64,000 bases of DNA from GCA-2737725 sp033763995 (GTDB lineage Bacteria > Pseudomonadota > Alphaproteobacteria > Rhodospirillales > Rhodospirillaceae). Position 1 is the stretch's first letter. Each line of letters opens with the position of its first letter. Of this stretch, positions 28,009-36,727 are shown piece after piece. The translations under genes and the position numbers were made by a program. A model generated the notes under the pieces. That model saw nothing but the letters and a program-made list of their open reading frames with translations, searched no databases and was not told the DNA's origin. The DNA lies in the NCBI GenBank assembly GCA_033763995.1, contig JANRJL010000066.1:1-64000 (forward strand), in the 5' to 3' direction.

Positions 28009-28400
28009 CCGCGTCGCGGCAGGCCGCATCGTTCCTGAGCCTCGCGCGCGAAGATCTAGCCGCCGCCAAGGCGCTTCTCGAGACGTTTCCTCGTCACGCC
28101 GCCTTCAACCTGTCGCAGGCCGCCGAGAAAATCATCAAGGCCGTGCTGACCTCGGAGGGACTTTCCATGGGCACTAGCCACCATCAGTTGGGACGACTCG
28201 TGCAGTTGCTGCCGGCCGGCCATTTCTGGCGCGAGGAATTGATGGGCTTGGATAAACACACGGCCGCCGCCACGATATTCCGCTACCCGGCGGCTGGCGG
28301 GGCCATGCCGAGTGTGCCTCCTATCGAGCGTCTTACATCGCACCTGCGCGAACTCGAAGCCTTGCTGCCCGAGATCGAGGACTGGCGCCGCGAAAGGTAG
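28005..28400 (+). CDS. HEPN-domain protein, partner of the MNT protein
   Basis: The 131-residue all-helical protein fits the HEPN family: AREDLAAAKALLETFPRHAAFNLSQAAEKIIKAVLTSEG, then HHQLGRLVQLL and the late IFRYPAAGG. Many HEPN toxins are RNases with an R-x4-6-H motif. That motif is not obvious here (RYP at 93-95 has no following His), so nuclease activity is uncertain. Coupling by ATGA to the MNT gene argues for a toxin-antitoxin pair. Confidence 0.78.
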   Translation: MTASRQAASFLSLAREDLAAAKALLETFPRHAAFNLSQAAEKIIKAVLTSEGLSMGTSHHQLGRLVQLLPAGHFWREELMGLDKHTAAATIFRYPAAGGAMPSVPPIERLTSHLRELEALLPEIEDWRRER

Positions 28401-28405
28401 CCGCC

Positions 28406-28816
28406 ATGCGCAACGCCGCTGTCGCCGGATCGCTTTACTTCGCCGCCGTTTTCGCGCTGGGTTTTGTGCTGGGTACATTGCGCGTGCTGGCGATCATCCC
28501 CGTGCTGGGCGAGACAGGTGCGGTGGTGCTTGAGTTGCCCATCATGCTGGCGGCCTCATGGGCGATCTGCGGCTGGCTGGTGAAGCGCCATCACGTGCCG
28601 GCCGTGACCAAGGACCGCCTGGTCATGGGGGGGCTCGCTTTTGCGCTGCTGATGCTGGCCGAGCTGGGCGTGTCGGTGCTGGCCTTCGGGCGCGGCGTGG
28701 CCGAACACTTCGCGACCTATCGGGCCCTGTCGGCGCAGTTGGGCTTGGCCGCGCAAGTGATGTTCGCGGCCTTTCCGCTGATCCGCTACCGAACCGGCGC
28801 TGCTACTCGGGCTTGA
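28406..28816 (+). CDS. Small integral membrane protein of unknown function
   Basis: The 136-residue protein has four hydrophobic segments (about 5-28, 36-58, 70-93 and 108-127). FVLGTLRVLAIIPVLGE and ELPIMLAASWAICGWLV resemble small inner membrane proteins annotated only as hypothetical in proteobacteria. It starts 5 bp after the HEPN gene and may be co-transcribed with it. The 3' end overlaps a convergent gene by 14 bp. Confidence 0.7.
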   Translation: MRNAAVAGSLYFAAVFALGFVLGTLRVLAIIPVLGETGAVVLELPIMLAASWAICGWLVKRHHVPAVTKDRLVMGGLAFALLMLAELGVSVLAFGRGVAEHFATYRALSAQLGLAAQVMFAAFPLIRYRTGAATRA

Positions 28817-29093
28817 CGGCCACTTGCACGCGATCGTCGGCCTGCAGGGCCTTGACGGTGCGGAAGTGGTCTTCCCAGGCGTCGGCGAATTCGCACAGGG
28901 CCTGCAACATCAGGGCGTCCATGGTCTTTTCCATCTGCCGCGCCAGCGCCGTGAGCCGGCCGTGCAGATCGCGCGGCAGTACCAGATCGGCCGAGGACTT
29001 CGGCTTGGCCGGTGACGCTTTGGCCTTGGGCTTTGCCTTCGCGCTCTTGGCCTTCATATCCTTGGCCTTGGTCTTTTTGACGTTTCGCGCCAT
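28803..29093 (-). CDS. Ribbon-helix-helix-like protein with a Lys/Ala-rich tail
   Basis: The 96-residue protein has a low-complexity N-terminus (MARNVKKTKAKDMKAKSAKAK...). A compact domain follows: LVLPRDLHGRLTALARQMEKTMDALMLQALCEFADAWEDHF, a strand and two helices typical of CopG/VapB-like regulators. No toxin gene is adjacent on the same strand. A 25-bp perfect dyad stands 39 bp upstream, which could be its operator. GGAG lies upstream of the ATG. Confidence 0.6.
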   Translation of the reverse strand: MARNVKKTKAKDMKAKSAKAKPKAKASPAKPKSSADLVLPRDLHGRLTALARQMEKTMDALMLQALCEFADAWEDHFRTVKALQADDRVQVAVKPE

Positions 29094-29132
29094 GCGCCCT
29101 TACTCCGAACCGACTTATTGCCTTTATTTTGC

Positions 29133-29157
29133 TCCGTTGCCTGGGGTAGGCAACGGA
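29133..29157. promoter_or_regulatory. Perfect 10-bp inverted repeat between the RHH-like gene and the PBP gene
   Basis: TCCGTTGCCT (29133-29142) and AGGCAACGGA (29148-29157) flank GGGGT. The dyad lies in the 95-bp divergent region. It could be an operator for the RHH-like protein, for the penicillin-binding protein gene, or for both. No T-run follows on either strand that would make it a terminator. Confidence 0.5.
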
Positions 29158-29188
29158 CCGTTCACTTTAGATTAGCTATACCATACCG

Positions 29189-31117
29189 ATGGCCGACGAA
29201 AAGCAATCCGACGACGCGCCCGACAAGGCCGCGCGCAAACCCAAGCGCGGCAAAGCACCGGCCAAAGGACCCACCCGCGCGGGCGCTTGGCGCTGGGTGG
29301 CCAACATTCTCGCCGTGGGCGTGTGGGCCTTCACCGCCAGCCTGTTGATCCTGGGCTGGTTGTCGCTCGACCTACCCGCCATCGACGAAGCGGCACTGAC
29401 CCGCAAGCCCAACATCGTCCTGCTGGACTCAAGCGGCCAGGAGTTCGCGAGCTTCGGCGACATCTACGGGCCCAGCGTCGCGGTGCGCGATTTGCCCAAG
29501 CATCTGCCCGCCGCCGTGGTGGCGGTGGAGGATCGGCGCTTTTACGAGCATCCGGGCATCGACCTGCGCGGACTGGCCCGGGCCATGGTGGAAAACCTCA
29601 AGGCCGCCAGAGTGGTGCAGGGCGGGTCCACCATCACCCAGCAGGTGGCCAAGAACTTGTTTCTCAGCCCCGAGCGCACCATCGGGCGCAAGCTGCGCGA
29701 GATGCTGCTGGCCTGGCGGCTGGAACAAGCCTTCACCAAGGACCAGATTCTCGCCATCTATCTCAACCGCGTTTATCTCGGTGCCGGCACCTATGGCGTG
29801 GAGGCTGCCGCCCAACGCTACTTCGGCCGCTCGGCGCGCGAGGTGAGCGTCTATCAGGCCGCCGTGCTGGCCGGATTGCTCAAGGCCCCCTCGCGCTACA
29901 ATCCCATCAACGATGCCGAGCTGGCCGCCGCCCGCGCCGATATCGTGCTCGGCACCATGGTGGACACCGGCGCGCTCACGCCCGCGCAAGCCGCGGCCGC
30001 CAAGAAAAACGCCAGCCGCATTCTCAAGACGGCGGCCGCCAACAAGCCATCCCAGCGCGCCCGCTACTTCGCCGATTGGATTCTGCCGCAAGTTGAATCG
30101 TTTCTCGGCGCCGTGGACCGTGACCTGATCGTGCGCACCACGCTCAATAGCGCGCTGCAAACGGCGGCCGAAACCGCGCTCACGCGGGCGCTCGCGGGCT
30201 CCGGCGAGGCCCTGCGCATCGAGCAAGGCGCGGTGCTGGTGCTCTCGCCCGACGGCGCCGTGCGCGCCATGGTCGGCGGGCGCGACTACGACGACAGCCA
30301 ATTCAACCGCGTGACCCAGGCGCTGCGCCAGCCGGGCTCGGCCTTCAAGCCCTTCGTTTATCTCGCCGGTCTCGAGGCCGGCTACGACATCGACGACATG
30401 GTCACCGATGCGCCGATCAACATTTCGGGCTGGAAGCCGCAGAATTTTTCCGGCGACTACAAGGGCCCCGTCACCATCGAAACCGCCGTGGCCCAGTCCA
30501 TCAACACAATCGCCGTGCGCGTCGCCCAGCAGGTGGGCCCCACGGCCCTGGTCAATGTCGCCAAGCGGCTCGGCATCACCGCGCCCATGAAGCCCGAACT
30601 GTCGCTGGCCTTGGGCTCGGCGGAAGTCACGCTGCTGGAACTCACCTCGGCCTATGCGCCCTTCGCCAACGGCGGCGCGGCCGTGCTGCCCTATGCCATC
30701 GTGGAGATCGCCGAGCACGGCGGCCAGCCGCTCTATCGCCGCCAGGGCACGGGTTTGGGCCAGGTCATGTCGGAGGAGAATCTCGTCCGCATGAATCACC
30801 TGCTGCGCGGCGTGATCGAGACCGGCACCGGGGTGGCGGCGGCCTTTGGCTATCCGGCGGCGGGCAAAACCGGCACCAGCTCGGACTTCCGCGACGCGTG
30901 GTTCGTGGGCTACTCGGCCGACTATGTGGCTGGCGTGTGGGTCGGCAACGATTCCGGCGCCTTCATGAAAAATGTCACCGGCGGCGGCGTGCCGGCGCGC
31001 ATCTGGCGCGACGTCATGAGCGCCGCCCACAGCGGGACCCCGCGCAAGGATCTGCCGGGACTGGAGAAAGATGATAATCCCTTTGTCCAATTATGGCGTT
31101 CGATCATCGGGGATTAA
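29189..31117 (+). CDS. Class A penicillin-binding protein (PBP1A-type transglycosylase/transpeptidase)
   Basis: The 642-residue enzyme polymerises and cross-links peptidoglycan. A basic cytoplasmic tail (1-30) and one membrane helix (36-58) precede the GT51 domain with VEDRRFYEHPG (Glu114) and GGSTITQQVAKNLFL. The transpeptidase domain has SxxK SAFK (Ser384, Lys387), SIN (437-439) and KTGT (560-563). It is shorter than E. coli PBP1a, with no obvious OB insert. The gene ends overlapping the convergent MFS gene by 4 bp. Confidence 0.94.
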   Translation: MADEKQSDDAPDKAARKPKRGKAPAKGPTRAGAWRWVANILAVGVWAFTASLLILGWLSLDLPAIDEAALTRKPNIVLLDSSGQEFASFGDIYGPSVAVRDLPKHLPAAVVAVEDRRFYEHPGIDLRGLARAMVENLKAARVVQGGSTITQQVAKNLFLSPERTIGRKLREMLLAWRLEQAFTKDQILAIYLNRVYLGAGTYGVEAAAQRYFGRSAREVSVYQAAVLAGLLKAPSRYNPINDAELAAARADIVLGTMVDTGALTPAQAAAAKKNASRILKTAAANKPSQRARYFADWILPQVESFLGAVDRDLIVRTTLNSALQTAAETALTRALAGSGEALRIEQGAVLVLSPDGAVRAMVGGRDYDDSQFNRVTQALRQPGSAFKPFVYLAGLEAGYDIDDMVTDAPINISGWKPQNFSGDYKGPVTIETAVAQSINTIAVRVAQQVGPTALVNVAKRLGITAPMKPELSLALGSAEVTLLELTSAYAPFANGGAAVLPYAIVEIAEHGGQPLYRRQGTGLGQVMSEENLVRMNHLLRGVIETGTGVAAAFGYPAAGKTGTSSDFRDAWFVGYSADYVAGVWVGNDSGAFMKNVTGGGVPARIWRDVMSAAHSGTPRKDLPGLEKDDNPFVQLWRSIIGD

Positions 31118-32304
31118 GCCCCCGCGCCGCGCCTGATGACGGTGTAGAACACGCCGAGCGCGCCCAGCGTCGAGCACGCGATCACCGCGAACAAGGGCAC
31201 GGTGGTGCCGTCATGCAGCACGCCCACCGCCACGCCGATCAGCGCGCCCACGGTCATTTGCAGAAAGCTCGCGACACTGGAGGCGGTGCCCGCCATGTCG
31301 GGAAAGGGCGCGATGGCCCCGGCCATGGCGTTGGGAAACACCAGCGCGCAGGAGAAAAACACCAGCGCCACGGGGCCGATGACGGCGGGCAGCGTCTGCA
31401 CGCCGGCCACCGCAAGCCCGAGCCCCAGCAGGCCCGCGCCAAGCCCGATCCACACGCCGGCGCGCATCATGGCGTGAATCCCTAAGCGTTTCGTCAACCG
31501 CCCGCCGATCAAGGCGCCGCTGACAAAGCCGCCCGCCACGAAGATGAAGAGGTAACCGAAGTTTTCCGGCGCCACGCCCAGCACCCCGATCACCACGAAG
31601 GCCCCGCCCGAGATGAAGCTGAACAATCCGCCGTAAGACAGCCCCGTGGTCAGGGCATAGCCGATGAAACCGCCGTGACTGAGCAGGCGCGCGACGTTGC
31701 GCACCAGCGTGGCAGGCCGCGTGGCCTGGGCGTTGAGACTGCTGTTGGTCTCGACGACCAACACTTTCGCCGCCGTCAGCAGGGCGACGCCCATGATCGT
31801 CAGGGCCGCGAACTGTCCGCGCCAGCCGAAGCCCAGATGAATCCATCCGCCCAGGATCGGCGCGAGCGCCGGGGCCAGGGCCATGACCCCGGACATATAA
31901 GACAATATTCGCGCGGCTTCCTCGCGGGCGAAGAGGTCGCGCACCACGGCCCGCGACAGCACCACGCCCGCGGCACTGCCGATGCCCTGCACCAGCCGCA
32001 AGGCCAAGAGCTGTTCGATGCTGCCGGCCAGGGCGCAACCGATGCTGGAGACGGCGAACAGTACCAATCCCGCCAGGATCAGCGGCCGGCGGCCGAAGCG
32101 GTCGGACATGGGGCCATAAATCAGCGTGCCCCCGGCGAAACCCAGCATGAACACGCTGAGCGTCAGTTGGGTCTGGGACACCGAGGCCGAGAAAAAGCTT
32201 CCGATGCTGGGCAGCGACGGCAAATAGAGGTCCGTGGACACGGGGCCCAGGGCGACCATGGCCGTCAGGACGGGAATCACGGCTCGGGAAACAGACTTAT
32301 TCAT
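31114..32304 (-). CDS. Bcr/CflA family multidrug MFS transporter
   Basis: The 396-residue protein has 12 hydrophobic segments. It has the Bcr/CflA features TDLYLPSLPSIGSFF, GPMSDRFGRRPLILAG (MFS motif A), LRLVQGIGSAAGVVLSRAVVRDLF and the second-half NAMAGAIAPFPDMAGTASSVASFLQM. Members export bicyclomycin, sulfonamides or chloramphenicol with proton antiport; the substrate here is unknown. Confidence 0.9.
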   Translation of the reverse strand: MNKSVSRAVIPVLTAMVALGPVSTDLYLPSLPSIGSFFSASVSQTQLTLSVFMLGFAGGTLIYGPMSDRFGRRPLILAGLVLFAVSSIGCALAGSIEQLLALRLVQGIGSAAGVVLSRAVVRDLFAREEAARILSYMSGVMALAPALAPILGGWIHLGFGWRGQFAALTIMGVALLTAAKVLVVETNSSLNAQATRPATLVRNVARLLSHGGFIGYALTTGLSYGGLFSFISGGAFVVIGVLGVAPENFGYLFIFVAGGFVSGALIGGRLTKRLGIHAMMRAGVWIGLGAGLLGLGLAVAGVQTLPAVIGPVALVFFSCALVFPNAMAGAIAPFPDMAGTASSVASFLQMTVGALIGVAVGVLHDGTTVPLFAVIACSTLGALGVFYTVIRRGAGA

Positions 32305-32833
32305 ATGTGAGTCGAAACTAAATGGCCGATTCTTTTATTGCGTTCTCATGTCGTGCCCGCTCAGCGGCTAGCGCGCGGGCATGAGCCATGGTTTGCCGCG
32401 CCGGATCAAGCAACGAATTGAAATCGCGGCACGATTTCGATTCCTCCACAGATTGTGGAAAACTCCTTGGCCGCTCAGTGAAAACACAATGGGTAGAAGA
32501 TGAGGCAATCTTGCGGATCGTCGCAATAAAACGAATCTGGGCAGCGCTTTAAGGAAACTTAATTTTTGTTGCCCTAGGATTCCAGGTCGGAATACTTCCA
32601 CCCGTGCGGGCGCTTGTTGTCTGGGAGTAGGCGCCCCATGTAACCAAGGCCGCCGACGCATTCAAAAAAGGCGCGGTGGCACGAAACAAGGACCGCAAAA
32701 ACACAGGTCCTCTCGTTGCCCGATCCGGTCGGAAACGGACACCGGCGGGCAATCCCCAGGGCAGGCACACGGTTTCGGCGCGGAGTACGCCGCTCGGTAG
32801 TTTTGTGTTCGATTTTTGACGAGGAGAACTGCT
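32305..32833. other. Long intergenic region with several inverted repeats upstream of the SleB-type gene
   Basis: No gene is supported in these 529 bp. Visible structure includes: arms TGCCCGC/GCGGGCA near 32353-32380; GAAATCG/CGATTTC (32420-32438, 5-nt loop); TCCACA/TGTGGA (32445-32459, overlapping a minus-strand TTTTCCACA); and TTGCCCG/CGGGCAA near 32716-32753 with inner CCGGT/ACCGG. Five GANTC sites lie at 32309, 32328, 32439, 32533 and 32578. It probably contains promoters for the MFS gene and for sleB. Confidence 0.5.
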
Positions 32834-33523
32834 GTGACCCTCTTCCATGTCTTGGCGCGCCTGTGGGCGACCGGCCACCACCGATGGTGCCGTGGCGTAA
32901 CGTTTGCGGCGGCCCTGGGCGCATCCCTGGCCGCGGCCCTGGTTCCGGCGGTGTCCTCCGCCAAAGATATCCCCGACGATCTGCACATCGACCTCTCGAG
33001 CATCGTCGTTTCCAAAGAAGAACTAATCTGCCTCGCGCTCAACGATTATTGGGAAGCGCGCAGCGAGGTTTTGGCCGGCCGCGTCGCCGTGGCCCGCGTG
33101 GTCCTGAACCGCGCCATGGATCCGCGCTTTCCCTCCAACCTGTGCGACGTGGTCAAGCAGACCCGCACCGGGGCTTTGCACCGCTGCCAGTTCTCGTGGT
33201 TCTGCGACGGCAAGACCGACACGCCCTATGACGCCAAAGTGTGGCGCGATTCGCTGAAAATCGCCGCTGCGGTCCTGCAGAAGGATTCGGCCATACCCGA
33301 CCCCACCGACGGAGCCTTGTGGTACCACGCCGACTTCATCCGGCCGACCTGGGCCATGGGCTATGAGTCCACCACCATCATCGGCACGCACGTCTTCTAC
33401 CGCGAACCGGTGGAGGCGGCGCTGACGGGCCGCAAACCCTTCGTGCAGCGCTTGAACGCCTTCGCCGATTGGGTGGCCGACCGTCGCATCAAGGGCGCGG
33501 CCGGGCGTATCGCCGCCCGCTGA
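32834..33523 (+). CDS. SleB-type cell wall hydrolase
   Basis: The 229-residue protein starts at GTG 32834 with GAGGAG 7 nt upstream. A hydrophobic N-terminal segment (AAALGASLAAALVPAVSSA) is a signal peptide. The Hydrolase_2 domain follows: LALNDYWEARSEVLAGRVAVARVVLNRAMDPRFPSNLCDVV, CQFSWFCDG and ALWYHADFIRPTWA. The first Glu (WEAR) is the likely catalytic acid. Family members are lytic enzymes for wall remodelling in non-sporulating bacteria as well as spore cortex hydrolases. Confidence 0.9.
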   Translation: MTLFHVLARLWATGHHRWCRGVTFAAALGASLAAALVPAVSSAKDIPDDLHIDLSSIVVSKEELICLALNDYWEARSEVLAGRVAVARVVLNRAMDPRFPSNLCDVVKQTRTGALHRCQFSWFCDGKTDTPYDAKVWRDSLKIAAAVLQKDSAIPDPTDGALWYHADFIRPTWAMGYESTTIIGTHVFYREPVEAALTGRKPFVQRLNAFADWVADRRIKGAAGRIAAR

Positions 33524-33534
33524 TCGGGTTCTGT

Positions 33535-34236
33535 TTAGGTATAGCGATGCAAACTGGCGCCATGGCGGCGCAGCCATTGGCGCGCGGGCTCGGCCTCGGC
33601 CGTGAGCTCGCGTACCGTGCGCCAGAAGGCCGCCGAGTGATTCATGTGCCGCAAGTGCGCCACTTCGTGGGCCACCACGTAGCGCGCGACCGATTCCGGG
33701 GCCAGAAACAGACGCCAGCTTAAGGAGAGGCGCCCATCGCGCGAGCAACTGCCCCAGCGCGAGGCGGTGTCGCGCACCGCCACCCGCGTCACACGCCGGT
33801 CGATGCGCCGAGCGAACTCATGGGCCCAGGCGGCGAAGGTGCGCTTGGCCTCGGCCTTGATCCAGTCCTTGACCCGGCGCGGCAGGTGCTCGGTGGCCCC
33901 CGAGACGAACAGCACGTCGGCTTCGGTCCACACCCCACGCTTGGCGGTCGGCATGGCGCAGATGGTGTGATCGCGCCCCAGCACCGGCAGCGTCGCGCCG
34001 TCGGCCAGCGCCATGGGCGGCATCAGCGTGGCGAGATGCCGCTCGATCCAGCGGCGTTGTTTGATCACGAAGGCGCGCACCACGGCTTCGCTCACGCGAA
34101 CCGGGCGCACCAGCACGATGGCGCCCTCGGCCACATCCACGCGCAGGCTCACGCGCCGGGCCCGCGCCGAGACCCGCTCGCGCCATTGGCCGGTGCGGAC
34201 GAGTTCGGCCAGAAGCGGGACGGCGCCGTCGGCCAT
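33535..34236 (-). CDS. YgjP-like metallopeptidase-fold protein (DUF45)
   Basis: The 233-residue protein ends with VVAHEVAHLRHMNHSAAFW, a zinc-metalloprotease HExxH motif (His190, Glu191, His194) plus a third ligand, His200. TASRWGSCSRDGRLSLSWRLFLAP is the family signature. The ATG at 34236 overlaps the ycgN stop (TGATG) and has GGAAGG upstream. It is the last gene of the ccm run. Substrates of the family are not known. Confidence 0.88.
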   Translation of the reverse strand: MADGAVPLLAELVRTGQWRERVSARARRVSLRVDVAEGAIVLVRPVRVSEAVVRAFVIKQRRWIERHLATLMPPMALADGATLPVLGRDHTICAMPTAKRGVWTEADVLFVSGATEHLPRRVKDWIKAEAKRTFAAWAHEFARRIDRRVTRVAVRDTASRWGSCSRDGRLSLSWRLFLAPESVARYVVAHEVAHLRHMNHSAAFWRTVRELTAEAEPARQWLRRHGASLHRYT

Positions 34237-34679
34237 CAGAAGCCCTTCCACTCGACGATGTGAGAGGTCAATGGCCCGGCCTCGCGCTCATTGATGGCGC
34301 GCCCCCGCACCGAAATCCCGGCGCCATGCACACTCTCGTCGTTGCCGCTGCGCAAGGGATGCCACGTGGGTAGGTCTTCGCCCGCGCTCACCAGCTTGTA
34401 GGCGCAGGTGGTGGGCAACCAGTCGAGCGTGGGCACGCTCTCGGGGGTCAAGACAACGCAATCTGGCACCAAGGCCTTGCGCTTGGGATAGTTGGTGCAT
34501 CGGCACTGATGCAAATCCAGCAGGCGGCAGGCGACATTGGTGATCTTCACCGCGCCGCGCTTGGTGCGCACCTTATGCAGGCAACACTTGCCGCAGCCGT
34601 CGCACAGGCTTTCCCATTCCCGGTCCGTCATCTCAGCGAGAGTCTTGGTGCGCCAAAACGGGGCCGGTGCGGCGGACAT
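34236..34679 (-). CDS. YcgN family cysteine-cluster protein (UPF0260)
   Basis: The 147-residue protein has the cysteine cluster CDGCGKCCLHK near residue 27, then CRLLDLHQCRCTNYPKRKALVPDCV and WLPTTCAYKLV, as in YcgN/UPF0260. The cysteines probably bind a metal or iron-sulfur cluster; the biochemical role is unknown. It sits one base after the sco gene and overlaps the next gene, so it belongs to the same transcript. Confidence 0.9.
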   Translation of the reverse strand: MSAAPAPFWRTKTLAEMTDREWESLCDGCGKCCLHKVRTKRGAVKITNVACRLLDLHQCRCTNYPKRKALVPDCVVLTPESVPTLDWLPTTCAYKLVSAGEDLPTWHPLRSGNDESVHGAGISVRGRAINEREAGPLTSHIVEWKGF

Positions 34680-34680
34680 C

Positions 34681-35295
34681 TCAGCGCTTGGGTCCCAGTT
34701 CCTGGCGGACGCGCGCGGCGATTTGCTCTGGCGTCGTTTCCGCGCGGAAGTGCGTGACGTAGCGACCCTCGCGGTCCATGAAATAGATGAAGCCCGAGTG
34801 TTCCATCATGTACTCGCCGGGCACTTCCTCTTTGGCCTTCTGGAAATAGACCCGGTAAACATCGGCGGCCTTGCGCACCTGATCCGGCGTGCCGGTCAGC
34901 GCCACGAAGCGCGGATGAAAGTTCGCCACATAGTCGGCCATCACTGGCGGCGTGTCGCGCTCGGCATCCACCGTGAAGAATAGCGGCGTCACCGCGTCGC
35001 CGATGGGCCCCAAAATCTCCATGGCTTGGGTCATGGTCTGCAGCGAGATGGGGCAAATGTCCGGGCAGTGGGTGAAGCCGAAATAGACCAGCAGGTGCCG
35101 GCCCTTGAGCGTCTCGGAGGTCACCGATTGGCCCTTCTGGTCGATCATTTCGAAGGCGCCGCCGATGGCGGCTGCGCCCGACACCGTATTCACCTCGCTC
35201 GCGCGTTCGCCGCGCAAGCCGGGCAGATAGAACGCGAGAAACCCCACGGTGGCGATGGCGATGATGGCGGGCGCGATCAGTTGCTTCGGTGTCAT
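34681..35295 (-). CDS. SCO1/SenC copper chaperone-like protein
   Basis: The 204-residue thioredoxin-fold protein has an N-terminal membrane anchor (7-25), the copper ligands Cys77 and Cys81 in GFTHCPDICP, and His166 in MMEHSGFIY. SCO proteins deliver copper or reduce the CuA site of cytochrome c oxidase in the periplasm. It lies 4 bp after ccmI, linking oxidase assembly to cytochrome c maturation. Confidence 0.95.
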   Translation of the reverse strand: MTPKQLIAPAIIAIATVGFLAFYLPGLRGERASEVNTVSGAAAIGGAFEMIDQKGQSVTSETLKGRHLLVYFGFTHCPDICPISLQTMTQAMEILGPIGDAVTPLFFTVDAERDTPPVMADYVANFHPRFVALTGTPDQVRKAADVYRVYFQKAKEEVPGEYMMEHSGFIYFMDREGRYVTHFRAETTPEQIAARVRQELGPKR

Positions 35296-35299
35296 GACT

Positions 35300-36727
35300 T
35301 TACTTCAGGGCTTGGAGGCGCCGGTCGATCTCGGCGGCCAAGGGCGTGCCGTTGGTGTTGACACGCGCACGCTGCCAGGCTGCGCGCGCGCCGTCCGCGT
35401 CGCCGGCCTTGGCCTTGGCGATGCCGCTGATGAACAGCGCGTCGGGTTGATTGGCGTCCAGCGCCAGAATATCCGCCGTGATACGCGCGAGCGCCTCGGG
35501 CAGCGGCGCCGGGCTGTTCAGGTCCGCGCCCGTCATCAGCACCGAAGCCAACTGAATTTTGGCCGACAGGTCCTGCGGTTTCAACGCGACAGCGCGCGTG
35601 AAGGCGCCCTTGGCGCCGTCCATGTTTTTCAGCACGGCGTAGGAGCGACCCAGCATCATCCAGCCGTTGAAGTCCTCGGGGTTGTTTTCCAGCCGTCCGG
35701 CCAGGCTCCCGACCATGGCCTGAATCTGCGCGAGGTTCTCGCCCGAGAACTGCCCCTTGATCGCGCTCACATCGGGCGACGTAATGTCGTTCGGATCGCT
35801 CGGCGGCACGGCCGCGGCGGTTTGCTCCGGTGCTGAGGGTGTTGCGGCAACGGGCGTTTCGGGGTCAAGCGGATGGCGCGGCTCCACCGTCATGGGCATG
35901 ATGGCGGCACTTTGCGCCACCTGGAACATGCGGCCCCGCACCATCTCCTGCCAGGGGGCATCGGCTGGGGCGCTGGCGGTGAGCTCGCGCCAAATCGCGA
36001 TGGCGCCGCGCGCGTTGCCGGTGTGGGCTTCGGCGAGCCCCAAATAGAACCGCGCGCGCGGATCGGCGCGGTCGCGCTCCAAGGCTTTCAGGAAGGCCTC
36101 GCGCGCTTCCTCGGTCACGCCGCCCGCCACCGTCACGGCCATCTCGCCGAAGTTGGCGTAGGGCTCGGCCCCCGGCGGGTTCAGCGTCAGCAGGTGGCGA
36201 TAAGCATCCAAGGCTTCGGCGAAGCGGTCGATCTGGCGGTAGCTGCGCGCCAGCAACGCCCAGCCCTCGATGTTGTTTGGCTCGCCCGCCATGCGCGCGG
36301 CCAACTGGTCCACCAGCTTGGCCATCTCCGGGTCCGCGTCCTCGCCGTGCGGGGCGCTCGCGGACTTGGCGGGCAACTGCGGCGAGCCTAGACCGCCATA
36401 GACGGCGAGCGCCGCCATGGGCACGGCCACGGCGATCACTGCCGTGAGGCCCGCGCGCAGGCCGGGCGATTCCCGGCTGATCGTCACCGCCTCGCGCCGT
36501 CCGGCGGCGAGAATGCGCCGTTGAATTTCCACTCTTAAAGCTTCGGCCTCGGCGCCCGACAGCACGCCGCGCGCCACGTCGCGCTCCACCTCGGCCAACT
36601 GATCGCGCAATACGGTCAAATCGTGTTCGGTGTCGTTGGCGGTGGGCGCCTGCTCGCGCACCAGGGGCCACACCAACGCGGCCACGACCATGATTGTCAG
36701 CACGCCCATGCCGATCCAGACCATCAT
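35300..36727 (-). CDS. ccmI: Cytochrome c biogenesis protein CcmI
   Basis: The 475-residue protein chaperones apocytochrome c to the haem ligation complex. MMVWIGMGVLTIMVVAALVWPLV is the first membrane helix and a second lies near 105-130. LRDQLAEVERDVARGVLSGAEAEALRVEIQRRIL is the CcmI cytoplasmic loop. The periplasmic part has TPR-like repeats (NIEGWALLARSYRQIDRFAEALDAYRHLL; FNGWMMLGRSYAVLKNMDGAKGAF). The ATG overlaps the ccmH stop by 4 bp. Confidence 0.93.
   Translation of the reverse strand: MMVWIGMGVLTIMVVAALVWPLVREQAPTANDTEHDLTVLRDQLAEVERDVARGVLSGAEAEALRVEIQRRILAAGRREAVTISRESPGLRAGLTAVIAVAVPMAALAVYGGLGSPQLPAKSASAPHGEDADPEMAKLVDQLAARMAGEPNNIEGWALLARSYRQIDRFAEALDAYRHLLTLNPPGAEPYANFGEMAVTVAGGVTEEAREAFLKALERDRADPRARFYLGLAEAHTGNARGAIAIWRELTASAPADAPWQEMVRGRMFQVAQSAAIMPMTVEPRHPLDPETPVAATPSAPEQTAAAVPPSDPNDITSPDVSAIKGQFSGENLAQIQAMVGSLAGRLENNPEDFNGWMMLGRSYAVLKNMDGAKGAFTRAVALKPQDLSAKIQLASVLMTGADLNSPAPLPEALARITADILALDANQPDALFISGIAKAKAGDADGARAAWQRARVNTNGTPLAAEIDRRLQALK

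Noticed and set aside
28803..28816. Fusion or frameshift between the membrane protein and the RHH-like gene
   Set aside because: They are convergent genes on opposite strands with a simple 14-bp overlap.
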